From an uncultured PS1 clade bacterium (GTDB lineage Bacteria > Pseudomonadota > Alphaproteobacteria > MED-G09), in NCBI GenBank assembly GCA_902533755.1, contig CACANC010000007.1, positions 1 to 43,157 on the forward strand: DNA of 43,157 nucleotides, in the 5' to 3' direction. The number at the start of each line of letters is the position of its first letter. The first letter of the stretch is position 1. The translations under genes and the position numbers were made by a program. Below the pieces are notes generated by a model, which did no database searches, was not told the DNA's origin, and was given only the letters and a program-made list of their open reading frames with translations. Positions 32,038 to 42,117 of this stretch are shown piece after piece.

Positions 32038-32810
32038 GTACCGCCATCAACAAAAAGACATTGTCCAGTTACCCAACTTGATGCATTTGATGCCATAAAG
32101 ACTACTGCTGCACCTATATCTTCGGGAGAACCCCATCTATTGAGAGGAATGGGAATATATTTTTTTAATTCTTTCTCTCTTTCTTCTGTATGCATATTCA
32201 TTGAATCCTTAAAGTTTTCTGTCGGTATTGGGCCTGGTGCAATAGCATTAACTCTAATTTTGGGCGCTAACTCCAATGCAAGAGTTGCTGTCAAACTGTT
32301 TACAGCAGCTTTCGAAGCTCCATATGGGCCATTTTTTAAATTTCCACGCATATTTTTTGATGAACTTGATGAGATATTAATTATTGCACCTCCCTCTTGC
32401 ATTTTCTTGGCCGCAGTAACACAACCATTAAAAACAGCAGTGAAGTTTAGGTTAATTTGTGCCTCAAACTCCTCAAAAGATGTCTTAGTAAGATAACGAG
32501 GGGTTCCATCTGGTAAACCCCCAGCATTATTTACCCATGTACTAATTTTACCAAATTCTTTAAGAGCTTTTTCACTTAAGTTTTCAAAAGACTTTGGGTT
32601 TGTAACATCTATGGGTACTACTATTGCTTCTCTTCCTATTTTCTTAATTTCTTTTTGTACTTCGTTAAGGTCATTTTCTGTTCTGGAGGCTAGAACAACA
32701 TTTGACCCAGCTTCAGCTAAAGCAATTGCAATTCCTTTTCCTATGCCTTTACCAGCACCTGTTACAATGGCTACATCATCTTTTAAATTAAATAATTCTA
32801 AAATTGGCAT
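32034..32810 (-). CDS. Short-chain dehydrogenase/reductase (SDR)
   Basis: 258 aa. The cofactor motif TGAGKGIG lies at 17-24, NNAGG at 94-98, catalytic serines near 147-150, and the Y163-x3-K167 pair in YGASK. The protein ends abruptly at FVDGGT, a few residues shorter than most relatives, but every catalytic element is present. The alanine-rich N-terminal Rossmann region favours NAD(H) or NADP(H) without a clear choice. A strong AAGGAGG lies 5 nt before the ATG. It is divergent from the alpha/beta hydrolase across about 40 bp. Substrate unknown. Confidence 0.93.
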   Translation of the reverse strand: MPILELFNLKDDVAIVTGAGKGIGKGIAIALAEAGSNVVLASRTENDLNEVQKEIKKIGREAIVVPIDVTNPKSFENLSEKALKEFGKISTWVNNAGGLPDGTPRYLTKTSFEEFEAQINLNFTAVFNGCVTAAKKMQEGGAIINISSSSSKNMRGNLKNGPYGASKAAVNSLTATLALELAPKIRVNAIAPGPIPTENFKDSMNMHTEEREKELKKYIPIPLNRWGSPEDIGAAVVFMASNASSWVTGQCLFVDGGT

Positions 32811-32851
32811 ATTATTGTCCTCCTTATGATATAATTGTTTAGAGAAAAGTT

Positions 32852-33769
32852 ATGGTCAATTGGTTTATATATATTTTTTTCGTTTTTTTTCTAATATTCT
32901 TTTTTGTATATATTTTTGGGAATCGAGAAACAATTGACATAAATGATTTGGAAATAGATAGCGAATATTCTTTTTTTAATAATACCCATGGTAAAACAGC
33001 TTATTATTCAGTCGGTGAGGATAGTAGTGAAACTTTAATTCTTATTCATGGTGTTACTGTTCCTTCGTATTATTATAAAAAAATTGCTACTAGCTTATCT
33101 AAAATTGGTTATAAGGTTTATGTTTACGATCATTTCGGAAGAGGTTTTTCTGATAGGCCAAAAATAAAATATAATATGCAAACTTATCAAAACCAACTAA
33201 ATAATTTTATTGGTCATCTAACATCAGATAATGTTACTTTAATGGGAGTGTCTATGGGAGGCGCATTAGCATCTAATTATGCAGCTAACAACCCTAGTAA
33301 AGTTAAAGCCCTAATTTTAAATGTACCTTTTGTCGGTTTGCAAACAATTGGGTTAGAAAACTTTGCATCTATCCCAATTTTTTGGGATTTCTATTTAAGG
33401 TTTTTTATTATTAAGAGGTTATTAGAAAGAGGATATGGTTTAACTGATGATAACCAGGACCCAGATCATTTTATTGAGCAATTTAATGTTATAGGTACTC
33501 AACACTCATTCAGCTCTCTTATGAAAAACTTTACGAATCATGATTTTTATAATGATTATAAATTAATCAATGATTATAAAATTCCTGTTCATATTACTTA
33601 TTCTCCAGACGATGAAGATGTCCCAATGGATTCAATACTAAAAGCGATTAAATTAGTTCCTGAAGCTAAAACATTTTCGTTTGAGGGTGGTCATAACATT
33701 ATAAACTCTAGAACTAAAGAGATCATTTCTCTTATTAATGATTTTAAATCTAGTTACTTAAATGATTAG
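32852..33769 (+). CDS. Membrane-anchored alpha/beta hydrolase
   Basis: 305 aa. An uncleaved N-terminal hydrophobic helix (about 4-22) should anchor it, with the catalytic domain probably periplasmic. The oxyanion region is [11 protein letters not shown], the nucleophile elbow is GVSMGG with S134, the acid is D253 or D254 in YSPDDEDVP, and the general base is H281 in EGGHNI. It belongs to the broad esterase/lipase/haloalkane-type superfamily and lacks features that would fix a substrate. Its stop overlaps the stop of the convergent glyoxalase gene by 4 nt. Confidence 0.9.
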   Translation: MVNWFIYIFFVFFLIFFFVYIFGNRETIDINDLEIDSEYSFFNNTHGKTAYYSVGEDSSETLILIHGVTVPSYYYKKIATSLSKIGYKVYVYDHFGRGFSDRPKIKYNMQTYQNQLNNFIGHLTSDNVTLMGVSMGGALASNYAANNPSKVKALILNVPFVGLQTIGLENFASIPIFWDFYLRFFIIKRLLERGYGLTDDNQDPDHFIEQFNVIGTQHSFSSLMKNFTNHDFYNDYKLINDYKIPVHITYSPDDEDVPMDSILKAIKLVPEAKTFSFEGGHNIINSRTKEIISLINDFKSSYLND

Positions 33770-34281
33770 ATTGTGCTAGCTAAACCCTTAGCTGAGAGAA
33801 TTTCTATCCAATATCCATCAGGATCTTTTATAAAAGCAAGTCCTTTCATATTTCCATCATCAGGTTTTTTTTGGAACTCTACTCCTAGCGAATCAAATCT
33901 TTCACATGCATCATAAACATCTGGTACAGTTATACCAATATGACCAAATCCTCTAGGGTCAGAATTACCGTCATGATGAGAGAAGCTCTCATCATTTTCT
34001 GTTCCCCAGTTATGAGTTAATTCTAAAACGGCTTTTTGGCTTAAAGTATAAGCAAATCTTTCCTGATTATTCTCAGGAACTGGTTCATCTTCATCTCTAA
34101 GGTAGGCAAGAAAATATAGAGAGAATTTAAAATCCGGAAAGTCTAATTTTTTTAAAATAGTCATACCAAGTATTTTAGTATAGAAATCAATCGATTTTGC
34201 AGGATCTTTTATCCTAAGCATAGTTTGGTTAAATACATACTCTCGTGTTTCTTGATCAGGATTTTGAGACATTTCTTCCAT
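33766..34281 (-). CDS. gloA: Glyoxalase I (lactoylglutathione lyase)
   Basis: 171 aa from ATG 34281, chosen because GGAG lies 7 nt upstream. Longer in-frame starts would run into the terminator stem at 34334-34361. It detoxifies the methylglyoxal-glutathione hemithioacetal to S-lactoylglutathione. The four metal ligands of the long, human-like form are visible: Q in [10 protein letters not shown] in LELTHNWG, H in GHIGI and E in GYWIEIL. The stretch [20 protein letters not shown] is diagnostic. The long form is usually zinc-dependent. It is downstream of the first TonB receptor but separated from it by that terminator. Confidence 0.95.
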   Translation of the reverse strand: MEEMSQNPDQETREYVFNQTMLRIKDPAKSIDFYTKILGMTILKKLDFPDFKFSLYFLAYLRDEDEPVPENNQERFAYTLSQKAVLELTHNWGTENDESFSHHDGNSDPRGFGHIGITVPDVYDACERFDSLGVEFQKKPDDGNMKGLAFIKDPDGYWIEILSAKGLASTI

Positions 34282-34333
34282 GTTAAAACTCCAATTCATT
34301 TTTAATTTATTTATATTATTAACAAAGGTATAA

Positions 34334-34361
34334 AAAAAGGCCATTTAAAAATGGCCTTTTT
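34334..34361 (-). terminator. Intrinsic terminator after TonB receptor 1
   Basis: The arms AAAAAGGCCAT and ATGGCCTTTTT enclose a 6-nt loop, giving an 11-bp stem with A- and T-tracts on both sides. It lies about 20 nt beyond the stop of the leftward receptor gene. Because both flanks are A/T tracts it could also act in the other direction. Confidence 0.85.
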
Positions 34362-34382
34362 AATTACAACTCAGTTATTTAA

Positions 34383-36785
34383 TTAGAATTCTGCCGTTAG
34401 GTTTACGCCAAATACTTTTCCAACAGTCGGCGAACCAAAAATCATCAAGCTTGATATATCTCTAACAGGAGCGACAATTTCATCCGTTAAGTTTCTACCA
34501 AAAGCAGAAATTCTATAATTTGACCAACTATATGTTACTGATGCATCTACTCGATCTTGAGAAGGAACCTTACCTACTGCAATATTAGTAGTTGTAGATT
34601 CTTGTTCATCAATAAAGCTATATTTTGCAAATATACTTAGTTCACCTGGACCAACAGTCGCAGTATATGTTCCGCCAACAGAGAAGGTTACTTCAGGCGA
34701 ATATTTTGGTGTTAATGCATCATTATTTGTAGGCTCAATTAAACCTTCGGCATTAGCTCCATCTAAATCAGCTATGAATCCATCATACTCGGCATCAAGA
34801 AAACCAACATTTACAAAAGCCTCCAAGTTTGCAGAAACAAGAGCCTTCATTTCAATTTCTAATCCCTCATAGAGAACACCAGCCACATTATCAATGACAG
34901 TAACAACTGTTCTTGTAGTAGGATCAAGTTTAATTGTATCCTCTTGCTTATCTTCAAAGTCATTTCTAAAATATTCAGCATTTAGCTGTACTCTTTTATC
35001 AAGAAGAAGACTTTTTACACCAACTGAAAGTGTTTTTGCAAATTCAGGATCGTATGTGTTCTTAAAGTCTTGGACATTCTGATTACGGCCAAAGAAACCA
35101 CCACTCTGAAAGCCTTCTGAATAAGTCACATATGTCATCACATCTTCATTGACTTGATAAGTTAAACCAATCTTTCCTGAAATTTCATCATACTTTTTTA
35201 GAAGGTTTGCTATACTAGGCTCCCCTGGAAGCCCAATGTTTTCAAAATTGTTGATATATGCTCTCTCATTAGTTGTGAAATAAGACTGGCCACCAATAAA
35301 TGCTTTTTCTTCTTCAGTATATCTAATACCAAAAGTAAGCATAACTTTATCATTTAATTGATAATCAAGATTCGCAAAGACTGCTTGAGATTCTGTTTGT
35401 TGTTCTTGAAGAAGCTTTTGGACATAATTTGGTCCAAGTCCATTTTCAAGTCCTGGTTCAGCTCTTAGAGCTCCAATAGCGCCTACAAGCATTGCTTCAT
35501 ATAAAACTGGTGGTACTAGAGTGGACCAAAATGAACCTCTTGTAATCCAGTCCTGGTGATATGTACTATCCCAAAAATATGCGCCCACTGTAAGATTGTA
35601 GTTGTCTTGAATGGTTTCATATCTAATTTCATGACTTTCTTGTTCATAATAATTAGTTGCTTCAATCCAAATCCATGGCATAGGAGTTCCATCATATTCC
35701 CAGTAAGTATCTTCTTCTTCATCTCGATAACCACCAGTATAAACAAGCCTACTATTATCACTTAATTCATATGACATATTTAGTGTAACTGCATCAGTAT
35801 CAAATTGACCTGGGTTAGTGCTATTGGTGTTATATGTTGTTGGACTAGCAGTTTTATCATTGGATTCACATGTATTATGCATTTCTGGATTGAATGCCAT
35901 TACAGGTCCTAATGCTGCACCCGTTTTTGGTGTCCCATCAGGAAATAGTGGATCATAAACATTACAGATCACAGTTGTTGCATCATTTTTGTTAGTCCAA
36001 GCACCGACATCACTACTATCATCATATGTTTCAAGAGTTAAAAGAGCTTCAAATCTATCTGTAGTAAATAATAATGATGCACCGTAATTGGTATAATCTT
36101 TCTTTGGTCCATCAGTGTTTAGATATGTATTGTAAAGGTGGCCATCATTTTTAATGGATGTACCAAAAAGTTTTAAAGCAAGGGTATCATCGATAATTGA
36201 TGTATTGATAATAGCTCTTAATTCTTCTTGACCATTATCACCAACAGTAGCCTGAACCTTACCACCAAATTCACCAGTCGGTTTACTTCTCATAACCCTA
36301 ATAACACCACCATTAGTATTTTTACCAAAAAGAGTCCCTTGAGGACCTCTAAGAATTTCTATTCTTTCAAGATCAAAATTCTCAATAACCTGACCAGAGT
36401 TAGTACCAATAGCAACGCCATCTAATTCAACAAGAATCTTTGGATCAAATGATTTATCTGATTCACTCGAGTTAATACCTCTAATTGTTATAGCTGAACC
36501 TCTTGAACGAACAGATGTTTCTCCAATAATAACATTTGGTGCAAAGGCACTTAAATCAGCAATATTACGTATTGTAGCATCTTCAAGTTGTTCAGTTATA
36601 GCTGTTATAGCTATAGGAACATCTTGAAGTGATTCCTCTCTTTTTTGCGCTGTAACAATTATTTCTTCAATTTCTAAACCTGATGATGATTCTTGAGCAA
36701 ATGAAGTGCTAAAGAACATAGGTAAAATTAAAGAAAAAGATAAGCACAAAAAAATATATTTAATTTGGCTAAATAAATTCAACAT
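34383..36785 (-). CDS. TonB-dependent outer-membrane receptor 1
   Basis: 800 aa. A signal peptide ends at the AQE site near residue 30. The TonB-box region EIEEIIVTAQKRE follows, then the plug domain with LSAFAPNV and the GRGPQGTLFG-type motif (ILRGPQGTLFGKN). The beta-barrel fills the remainder and ends in the aromatic TAEF. It takes up a large or scarce ligand across the outer membrane using TonB energy; the ligand is unknown. The plug closely resembles that of receptor 3, with the shared stretch PTGEFGGKVQAT. The start is supported by GGGAGGA 5 nt upstream. It is monocistronic, ending in its own terminator. Confidence 0.95.
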   Translation of the reverse strand: MLNLFSQIKYIFLCLSFSLILPMFFSTSFAQESSSGLEIEEIIVTAQKREESLQDVPIAITAITEQLEDATIRNIADLSAFAPNVIIGETSVRSRGSAITIRGINSSESDKSFDPKILVELDGVAIGTNSGQVIENFDLERIEILRGPQGTLFGKNTNGGVIRVMRSKPTGEFGGKVQATVGDNGQEELRAIINTSIIDDTLALKLFGTSIKNDGHLYNTYLNTDGPKKDYTNYGASLLFTTDRFEALLTLETYDDSSDVGAWTNKNDATTVICNVYDPLFPDGTPKTGAALGPVMAFNPEMHNTCESNDKTASPTTYNTNSTNPGQFDTDAVTLNMSYELSDNSRLVYTGGYRDEEEDTYWEYDGTPMPWIWIEATNYYEQESHEIRYETIQDNYNLTVGAYFWDSTYHQDWITRGSFWSTLVPPVLYEAMLVGAIGALRAEPGLENGLGPNYVQKLLQEQQTESQAVFANLDYQLNDKVMLTFGIRYTEEEKAFIGGQSYFTTNERAYINNFENIGLPGEPSIANLLKKYDEISGKIGLTYQVNEDVMTYVTYSEGFQSGGFFGRNQNVQDFKNTYDPEFAKTLSVGVKSLLLDKRVQLNAEYFRNDFEDKQEDTIKLDPTTRTVVTVIDNVAGVLYEGLEIEMKALVSANLEAFVNVGFLDAEYDGFIADLDGANAEGLIEPTNNDALTPKYSPEVTFSVGGTYTATVGPGELSIFAKYSFIDEQESTTTNIAVGKVPSQDRVDASVTYSWSNYRISAFGRNLTDEIVAPVRDISSLMIFGSPTVGKVFGVNLTAEF

Positions 36786-36904
36786 AATTTTCCTCCCGAA
36801 AAAAAATTATTATTATTATTATTTCCTAAGTTTAATCAATATAATCAAAATATTACTATTTATTTGATTAATAGCAATTATTTTGTTTATAAAATTTATA
36901 AAAT

Positions 36905-36935
36905 AAAAAAAGGCCATGATTTTACGGCCTTTTTT
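36905..36935 (-). terminator. Intrinsic terminator after TonB receptor 2
   Basis: A GGCC/GGCC stem extended by A- and T-tracts around a 10-nt loop, about 15 nt beyond the leftward receptor stop at 36949. It has the same design as the other terminators in this region. Confidence 0.8.
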
Positions 36936-36948
36936 AGTTTTCTTATGA

Positions 36949-39402
36949 TTACATTTTATATTTGTACTGTAATGTAAATGTCTTACCTTGCTGAGTTGTT
37001 ACAGCTTGGTCTTGAATAAGAGCGGAAGTACCACTTTGTGTTGAAATTCTTCCTGGAATTGCACCACCAGTAATAATTACAATTTCATCGCCAAGATTTC
37101 TTCCAATAAGGTTAAACGAATGTTTACCATTTTCGGAGTATAGACTTAATGCAACATCATTAATCCAAAAAGAATCCTGCATTGGTGAATCTATGTAAGT
37201 TCCCCAACCGTATTCATCACTGTATCTTGCATCAGTCGAAATATTATATCTCCAACCATTTGACAATCCAGAATCATAACTTAGGCCAAAGGATCCGGCT
37301 ATTTCAGGGCTGTAAGATCTTTTGCTGCCTTTAAGGTTTTCTCCACCGGGAGTTATAAAATCACCAGTATTAGTAGCATCTGTCCATGCAAATTGTCCTC
37401 TTAAAGATAGTCCAGGTATATCTGTATACCAGAGTAAATCTGCTTCAAATCCCTCAGTTTCAACAGCACCTGCATTAAAAGTGCTAAACTGAATAATTGC
37501 CGCATCGAAAAGCTGAACCTGAAGATCAGTATATTCATACTTATAATATGTAGCATTTAATCTCATATTATTATCAAGAAGATTAGATTTTAAACCAATT
37601 TCAAAACCATCTACTTCTTCAGAATCATAAATTAATGCATCAAAGCCTTCGAAAGTAGGAGATAAAGGATTAATAGATGCTGTTGGTAAAGCACTATTAT
37701 CAATTCCACCAGATTTGAATGCCTTTTTATAAGCAACATAAACACTAGTATCTTCATTGATATAGTAATTTATAGCAACTTCAGGAGATAAATTATCATC
37801 CTCGAATTCTAAACCTTCAATTAAAGGAGGAGCACCAAAACCAAAAGCAGCAGCTGCAGCATGGATATAAGGAATCTTTATATATCCTGTCTTTTCTTCT
37901 TCAGTATATCTTGCACCAAATGATAATTCGGTTCTTTCATTAACATCAACATAAATAGCAATACTAGCTGACCTTACATCAGTATCAAGATAATGATCTT
38001 TATTATAGTCATATGCATTTCCTGTAGCTGGGTCTGGTCCTACAAGGGCAGATGTTGGATCAAAAGCACCAAAAACCGCTAATACTGGACCAAATATATT
38101 TGGTGTAATTGGAAGATTAAAAGCATATTGATGAGCATCAAATCTTTGCTCAATTTCTTGAACGAATAAACCTGCTTGGAAGTTAAATGATCTATCAAAA
38201 TCACTAGTAAGTCTTAGCTCTTGCGATGTATGTTCGTATACATTTCTATGCAAACCACCGTAAACACCTGCACCATAACTATAGTCATCTAATTCAACAT
38301 GATCTAATTCAACAATACTTGTAATGGATGTTAAGGAAAGTTCATCATTGATATCCCAATCTATTTGTAAAGAAATCAAATCAGTTTCTTGATCTAGTCC
38401 AGGCTCTCCATTATCAAAACCATAAGGAAGTCCAGCTCTTAGTCCAGGTTCTAAATTAATCTTAGAAGTGTTACCATTGACAACACAATCATCAACACCA
38501 AGCCTAGTTGTGAAAGCAGCAGTAGCACCTGGAACTCCAGTTATTTGATGAGCAAGAGGATTACCAAGTCCGTCAGCGCACCATTCCTCTTGATACATTG
38601 TTCCGCCACCATCATTTTCATATTTTGAATATTGATACTTTAACTTTGCTGTTAAAGTTTCAGTAGGTGTCCATAGAAGAGTTAATCTTGCATTTGTTGA
38701 CTCCTCACCAAAAAAAGGTTTAGTTCCGTTTCCATAAGGCATAGGATCGTTACCAAATGAATAATTTTCACGAAGTTCATCCGTTTCACTTGTTCCAAAT
38801 GCAAGTCTGGCTAGGAAATTATCACTTATTGGTCCAGATATAACTCCTTCAAAAAATGTTGTTTCGTGTTCAGTTTCAACACCAACACCAAACTCAGCTT
38901 CAAATTCATCTGTAGGATCATTTGTTTTGATTGATATCACGCCAGCTGTCGCAGATTTACCGAAGTACAGAGACTGCGGTCCTTTAAGAACCTCGATTTG
39001 TGACATATCAAGATAAGCATTATGAATAAATCGTCCTCTATTAACTACTACACCGTCGATATTAATTGCAACTGATTGATCAAAAGCGGCAGAGATTGAA
39101 CTCGAGCCAATTCCTCTTAAATAAATATTAGAACCATTTCCAGATCCTCCAGCATTTATTCTAAAATTTGGAACCATTTTTGCAGCATCAGTTAAGCTTG
39201 TTATGTTATAACGATCAAGATCAACCTCTGACATCACTGAAACGGTAACAGGAACATCCTGTAAACTTTCAGCCTGTTGTCTAGCAGTTACTATAATTTC
39301 TTCTATTCCAGAATTTTCAGATTCTTGGGCATAAGAAGAAAGAGAAGTTAATGATAATATCATTAACGAAAAGCCTATTAAAAGGCGATTGAATATTTGC
39401 AT
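36949..39402 (-). CDS. TonB-dependent outer-membrane receptor 2
   Basis: 817 aa from ATG 39402, chosen because GAGG lies 6 nt upstream. A TTG start 12 nt earlier would use that same site as coding sequence. A signal peptide ends at YAQES. The TonB-box region is GIEEIIVTARQQ, and the plug contains GGSGNGSNIYLRGIG and LKGPQSLYFGKSA. The plug motif GPQSLYFG and the barrel sequence differ from receptors 1 and 3, so it is a separate subfamily and probably has a different ligand. The last residue is Met (YKYKM), whereas most barrels end in an aromatic residue recognised by the BAM complex. Confidence 0.94.
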   Translation of the reverse strand: MQIFNRLLIGFSLMILSLTSLSSYAQESENSGIEEIIVTARQQAESLQDVPVTVSVMSEVDLDRYNITSLTDAAKMVPNFRINAGGSGNGSNIYLRGIGSSSISAAFDQSVAINIDGVVVNRGRFIHNAYLDMSQIEVLKGPQSLYFGKSATAGVISIKTNDPTDEFEAEFGVGVETEHETTFFEGVISGPISDNFLARLAFGTSETDELRENYSFGNDPMPYGNGTKPFFGEESTNARLTLLWTPTETLTAKLKYQYSKYENDGGGTMYQEEWCADGLGNPLAHQITGVPGATAAFTTRLGVDDCVVNGNTSKINLEPGLRAGLPYGFDNGEPGLDQETDLISLQIDWDINDELSLTSITSIVELDHVELDDYSYGAGVYGGLHRNVYEHTSQELRLTSDFDRSFNFQAGLFVQEIEQRFDAHQYAFNLPITPNIFGPVLAVFGAFDPTSALVGPDPATGNAYDYNKDHYLDTDVRSASIAIYVDVNERTELSFGARYTEEEKTGYIKIPYIHAAAAAFGFGAPPLIEGLEFEDDNLSPEVAINYYINEDTSVYVAYKKAFKSGGIDNSALPTASINPLSPTFEGFDALIYDSEEVDGFEIGLKSNLLDNNMRLNATYYKYEYTDLQVQLFDAAIIQFSTFNAGAVETEGFEADLLWYTDIPGLSLRGQFAWTDATNTGDFITPGGENLKGSKRSYSPEIAGSFGLSYDSGLSNGWRYNISTDARYSDEYGWGTYIDSPMQDSFWINDVALSLYSENGKHSFNLIGRNLGDEIVIITGGAIPGRISTQSGTSALIQDQAVTTQQGKTFTLQYKYKM

Positions 39403-39538
39403 TTTTTTCCTCAATTTTTGTAATTTAAATTTATTATTGTTTATTTTTTTATTAAATTCACATTACTAATAATGACCATTTTGAAAAAAATATCAATATT
39501 TATTGAATTTTAAACTTTAAATAAAAATTAAATAAAAA

Positions 39539-39565
39539 AAAAGGGCCAATTGAAGTGGCCCTTTT
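39539..39565 (-). terminator. Intrinsic terminator after TonB receptor 3
   Basis: AAAAGGGCCA pairs with TGGCCCTTTT around a 7-nt loop, about 22 nt beyond the stop of the leftward receptor gene at 39588. Confidence 0.85.
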
Positions 39566-39587
39566 AATTAATTATTTAACTATTAAA

Positions 39588-41954
39588 TTAGAATTCATAA
39601 GTTAACTCTACTCCAAACTTACGTCCTTCATTAATTGTTCCAACAGCGAATAATGGCATAATTGGATCAACAACTTCAAATTGTTCATCAGTAAGATTTG
39701 TACCATATGCGACAATTGACCAACCATCTTGGAAGTAACCAATTGATGCTGTCAGATTTTCTGTTTCTGGTGCTCTAGCTAATGAAGCATTAAGAAGATC
39801 AGTTTCTTGCTCACCAATTCTATTGTATTTAGCAAATACATCTACTGTACCATTTCCTGCAGGTATAGATAGTGTGCCGCCAATACCCCATGATTCTTCA
39901 GGAGCAAATCTTGGTGTTAAGAAATCAGCAGATTCAATTTTTGTAATTCCATCACTTTCATTGATATCTGTAAAGAAACCTTGATAAGAAGCATCTAAAG
40001 TTCCGTAGTTAGCAAAAACACGTAGATACTCACTAACAAGCCATTGAATATCGATTTCAAAACCTTCATATTCTGCAGCAGCAACATTAGACCAGAAAGA
40101 AGCAACAGTTTTTGTTTGAGGGTCAACCTGAGTTGACTCTTCTTGCTTACCAGCATAGTCATTCATGAAGTAGGCTGCATTAAGTTGGACTCTTCTATCA
40201 AATAAGAAAGTTTTGATACCTAGCTCAGTGCTTTCTGAAAATTCAGGATCATATTGGTTTCTTCTCATATGTTTTGTTTGCTGAACAACAGCATAGAAAC
40301 CACCTGAGTGAAAACCTTCTGTGTATGTTAGGTATGCAAGAGCATCATCATTAATTTGATATGATGCACCTATTTTAATAGATGTGTCATCCCACTTTTT
40401 ATAAAGATCTGCATAATCAGGGAAGTTACGTCCTTCACCTATATCATGACCAGCAAGATATGCTTGACCAGCATAGAAATCCTTTTCTTCTTCTGTATAT
40501 CTAACACCACCAGTAAGTGTCCAACGATCAGTCACTGACCAATCAGCTTGAGCATATGCAGCTTTAGATTCTGTTTTTTGAGTAGAATAAAGAATTTGGT
40601 ATAGAGTGCCAGTAGGGTATGCAGGTTCTGTAGGGTCACATGCGACGGAATAAGTAGGTTCAAAAAAGTCCTGACAAAGTTCCCATTGACCTGGAGCAGA
40701 TAAAGCTCCTCCAAAAAGAACTCCCCAGAATGTTCCGCCTGTTGACCAATCTTGTGTATGCTCTTTTTCAAACATATAAAGACCAGCTGTAAATTCTAAA
40801 TTAGCAAATGAACCATTTAGTTGAACTTCATGACTTGTTTGATCATATACATTCCATCTTTCAAGAGTAATGAAAGGAGCTGCAGATCCATCGTAGTCAT
40901 AAATACGATCTTCAGTTACATCTCTGTAACCACCGATATATTTAACAGTAAGATTATCACTTAGCTCATAAGTCATCTGAAGTGTAATAGCATCTGTTTC
41001 AACATCGGCATCATGCTGAGTATCATTTTCAGCATAAGGAAGTTGATCTTTAGATGTTCTACAAGCTTCAGGATAAATAGTACAAGCTAATAATCCGCCA
41101 CTAAAATCAGTTACATTTGGTCCAGGGGGTGGAGGATCTATAACGCCTGGAGCAACATTAAAGTTTTGGTTATAAGCTTTTAATGCACTTTTATCATGCA
41201 TTGATTCTAAAGTTAAAAGTGCTTCAAATCTATCATTTGGTGTGAATAATAGTGTAACACCATAAGCTTGGTAATCTTCTTCACCATTATGTCCGCCGAT
41301 AGTAATGTTTGGAATCCAACCATCACTTTGTCTAGAGGTGGCAAAAAACTTAGCTGCTAAATTATCTGATAATTTAGTATTTATTACAGCCCTTAATTCT
41401 TGACGTCCATCTTCACCGATAGTTGCTTTTACTTTACCACCAAACTCCCCAGTTGGACGAGTTCTGATAACATTTATCACACCACCAGTTGTATTTTTAC
41501 CAAAAAGAGTACCTTGTGGACCTCTTAAAATTTCAATTCTTTCCATATCAAAGTTATCTAATAATGATCCAGCATTCTGACCTAGATAAACACCGTCAAC
41601 ATTAACGGCAATTGGTGAGTCAAAAGTGTTATCAGTATTAGTAGCAGCAGCAATACCTCTAATTTGTATAGCTGTAGCTCCACCTCTACGACCTTCACCA
41701 CCAAGAACAACATTAGGAGCATATCCAGTAACATCTGAAATATTTCTAATTGTTGAGCTTAGAAGTTCTTCGTCCATAGCTGTAATTGATATAGGAACAT
41801 CTTGTGCAGATTGCTCTCTTTTTTGAGCTGTCACAATTATTTCTTCAATTTGAAGACTTGATCCACCCTCATCTTGAGAATAACCTGCTGTACTAAAAGT
41901 AGTTGCAATTAAAAAAGTTGCAAATACATATATTAAATTACTAAAGTTTTTCAT
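39588..41954 (-). CDS. TonB-dependent outer-membrane receptor 3
   Basis: 788 aa. A signal peptide (hydrophobic core about 9-22) ends near YSQDE. The TonB-box region IEEIIVTAQKREQSAQDVP is followed by the plug, with YAPNVVLGGEG and ILRGPQGTLFGKNTTGGV. The barrel ends in the aromatic TYEF. Long stretches of the plug and early barrel are shared with receptor 1 (for example PTGEFGGKVKAT and then QELRAVINT), so the two probably arose by duplication. A strong GGGGAGG lies 4-5 nt before the ATG. Ligand unknown. Confidence 0.95.
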   Translation of the reverse strand: MKNFSNLIYVFATFLIATTFSTAGYSQDEGGSSLQIEEIIVTAQKREQSAQDVPISITAMDEELLSSTIRNISDVTGYAPNVVLGGEGRRGGATAIQIRGIAAATNTDNTFDSPIAVNVDGVYLGQNAGSLLDNFDMERIEILRGPQGTLFGKNTTGGVINVIRTRPTGEFGGKVKATIGEDGRQELRAVINTKLSDNLAAKFFATSRQSDGWIPNITIGGHNGEEDYQAYGVTLLFTPNDRFEALLTLESMHDKSALKAYNQNFNVAPGVIDPPPPGPNVTDFSGGLLACTIYPEACRTSKDQLPYAENDTQHDADVETDAITLQMTYELSDNLTVKYIGGYRDVTEDRIYDYDGSAAPFITLERWNVYDQTSHEVQLNGSFANLEFTAGLYMFEKEHTQDWSTGGTFWGVLFGGALSAPGQWELCQDFFEPTYSVACDPTEPAYPTGTLYQILYSTQKTESKAAYAQADWSVTDRWTLTGGVRYTEEEKDFYAGQAYLAGHDIGEGRNFPDYADLYKKWDDTSIKIGASYQINDDALAYLTYTEGFHSGGFYAVVQQTKHMRRNQYDPEFSESTELGIKTFLFDRRVQLNAAYFMNDYAGKQEESTQVDPQTKTVASFWSNVAAAEYEGFEIDIQWLVSEYLRVFANYGTLDASYQGFFTDINESDGITKIESADFLTPRFAPEESWGIGGTLSIPAGNGTVDVFAKYNRIGEQETDLLNASLARAPETENLTASIGYFQDGWSIVAYGTNLTDEQFEVVDPIMPLFAVGTINEGRKFGVELTYEF

Positions 41955-42067
41955 AAATCCTCCCCTTTGTAATTATTTTGATTAATAATAGTGCCTATTT
42001 TTTTGCTAATTTCAAATAAAAATATATAAAATTTAATTTCCATTAGTAATGTTAGATAATGATAAAA

Positions 42068-42091
42068 AAAACGGCCCAAATGAGCCGTTTT
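42068..42091 (-). terminator. Intrinsic terminator after the 138-aa membrane protein
   Basis: AAAACGGC pairs with GCCGTTTT around an 8-nt loop, flanked by A- and T-tracts, about 27 nt beyond the leftward stop at 42118. Confidence 0.85.
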
Positions 42092-42117
42092 AATAAATTG
42101 ATGTATTTATATCACAC

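Noticed and set aside
34282-34344. Longer N-terminus for glyoxalase I
   Set aside because: The added residues run into the stem of the receptor-1 terminator, and a GGAG site sits 7 nt before the ATG at 34281.
35516-35765. Short ORFs on both strands inside TonB receptor 1
   Set aside because: They lie wholly within a long, motif-rich receptor frame, have no ribosome site and encode nothing recognisable.
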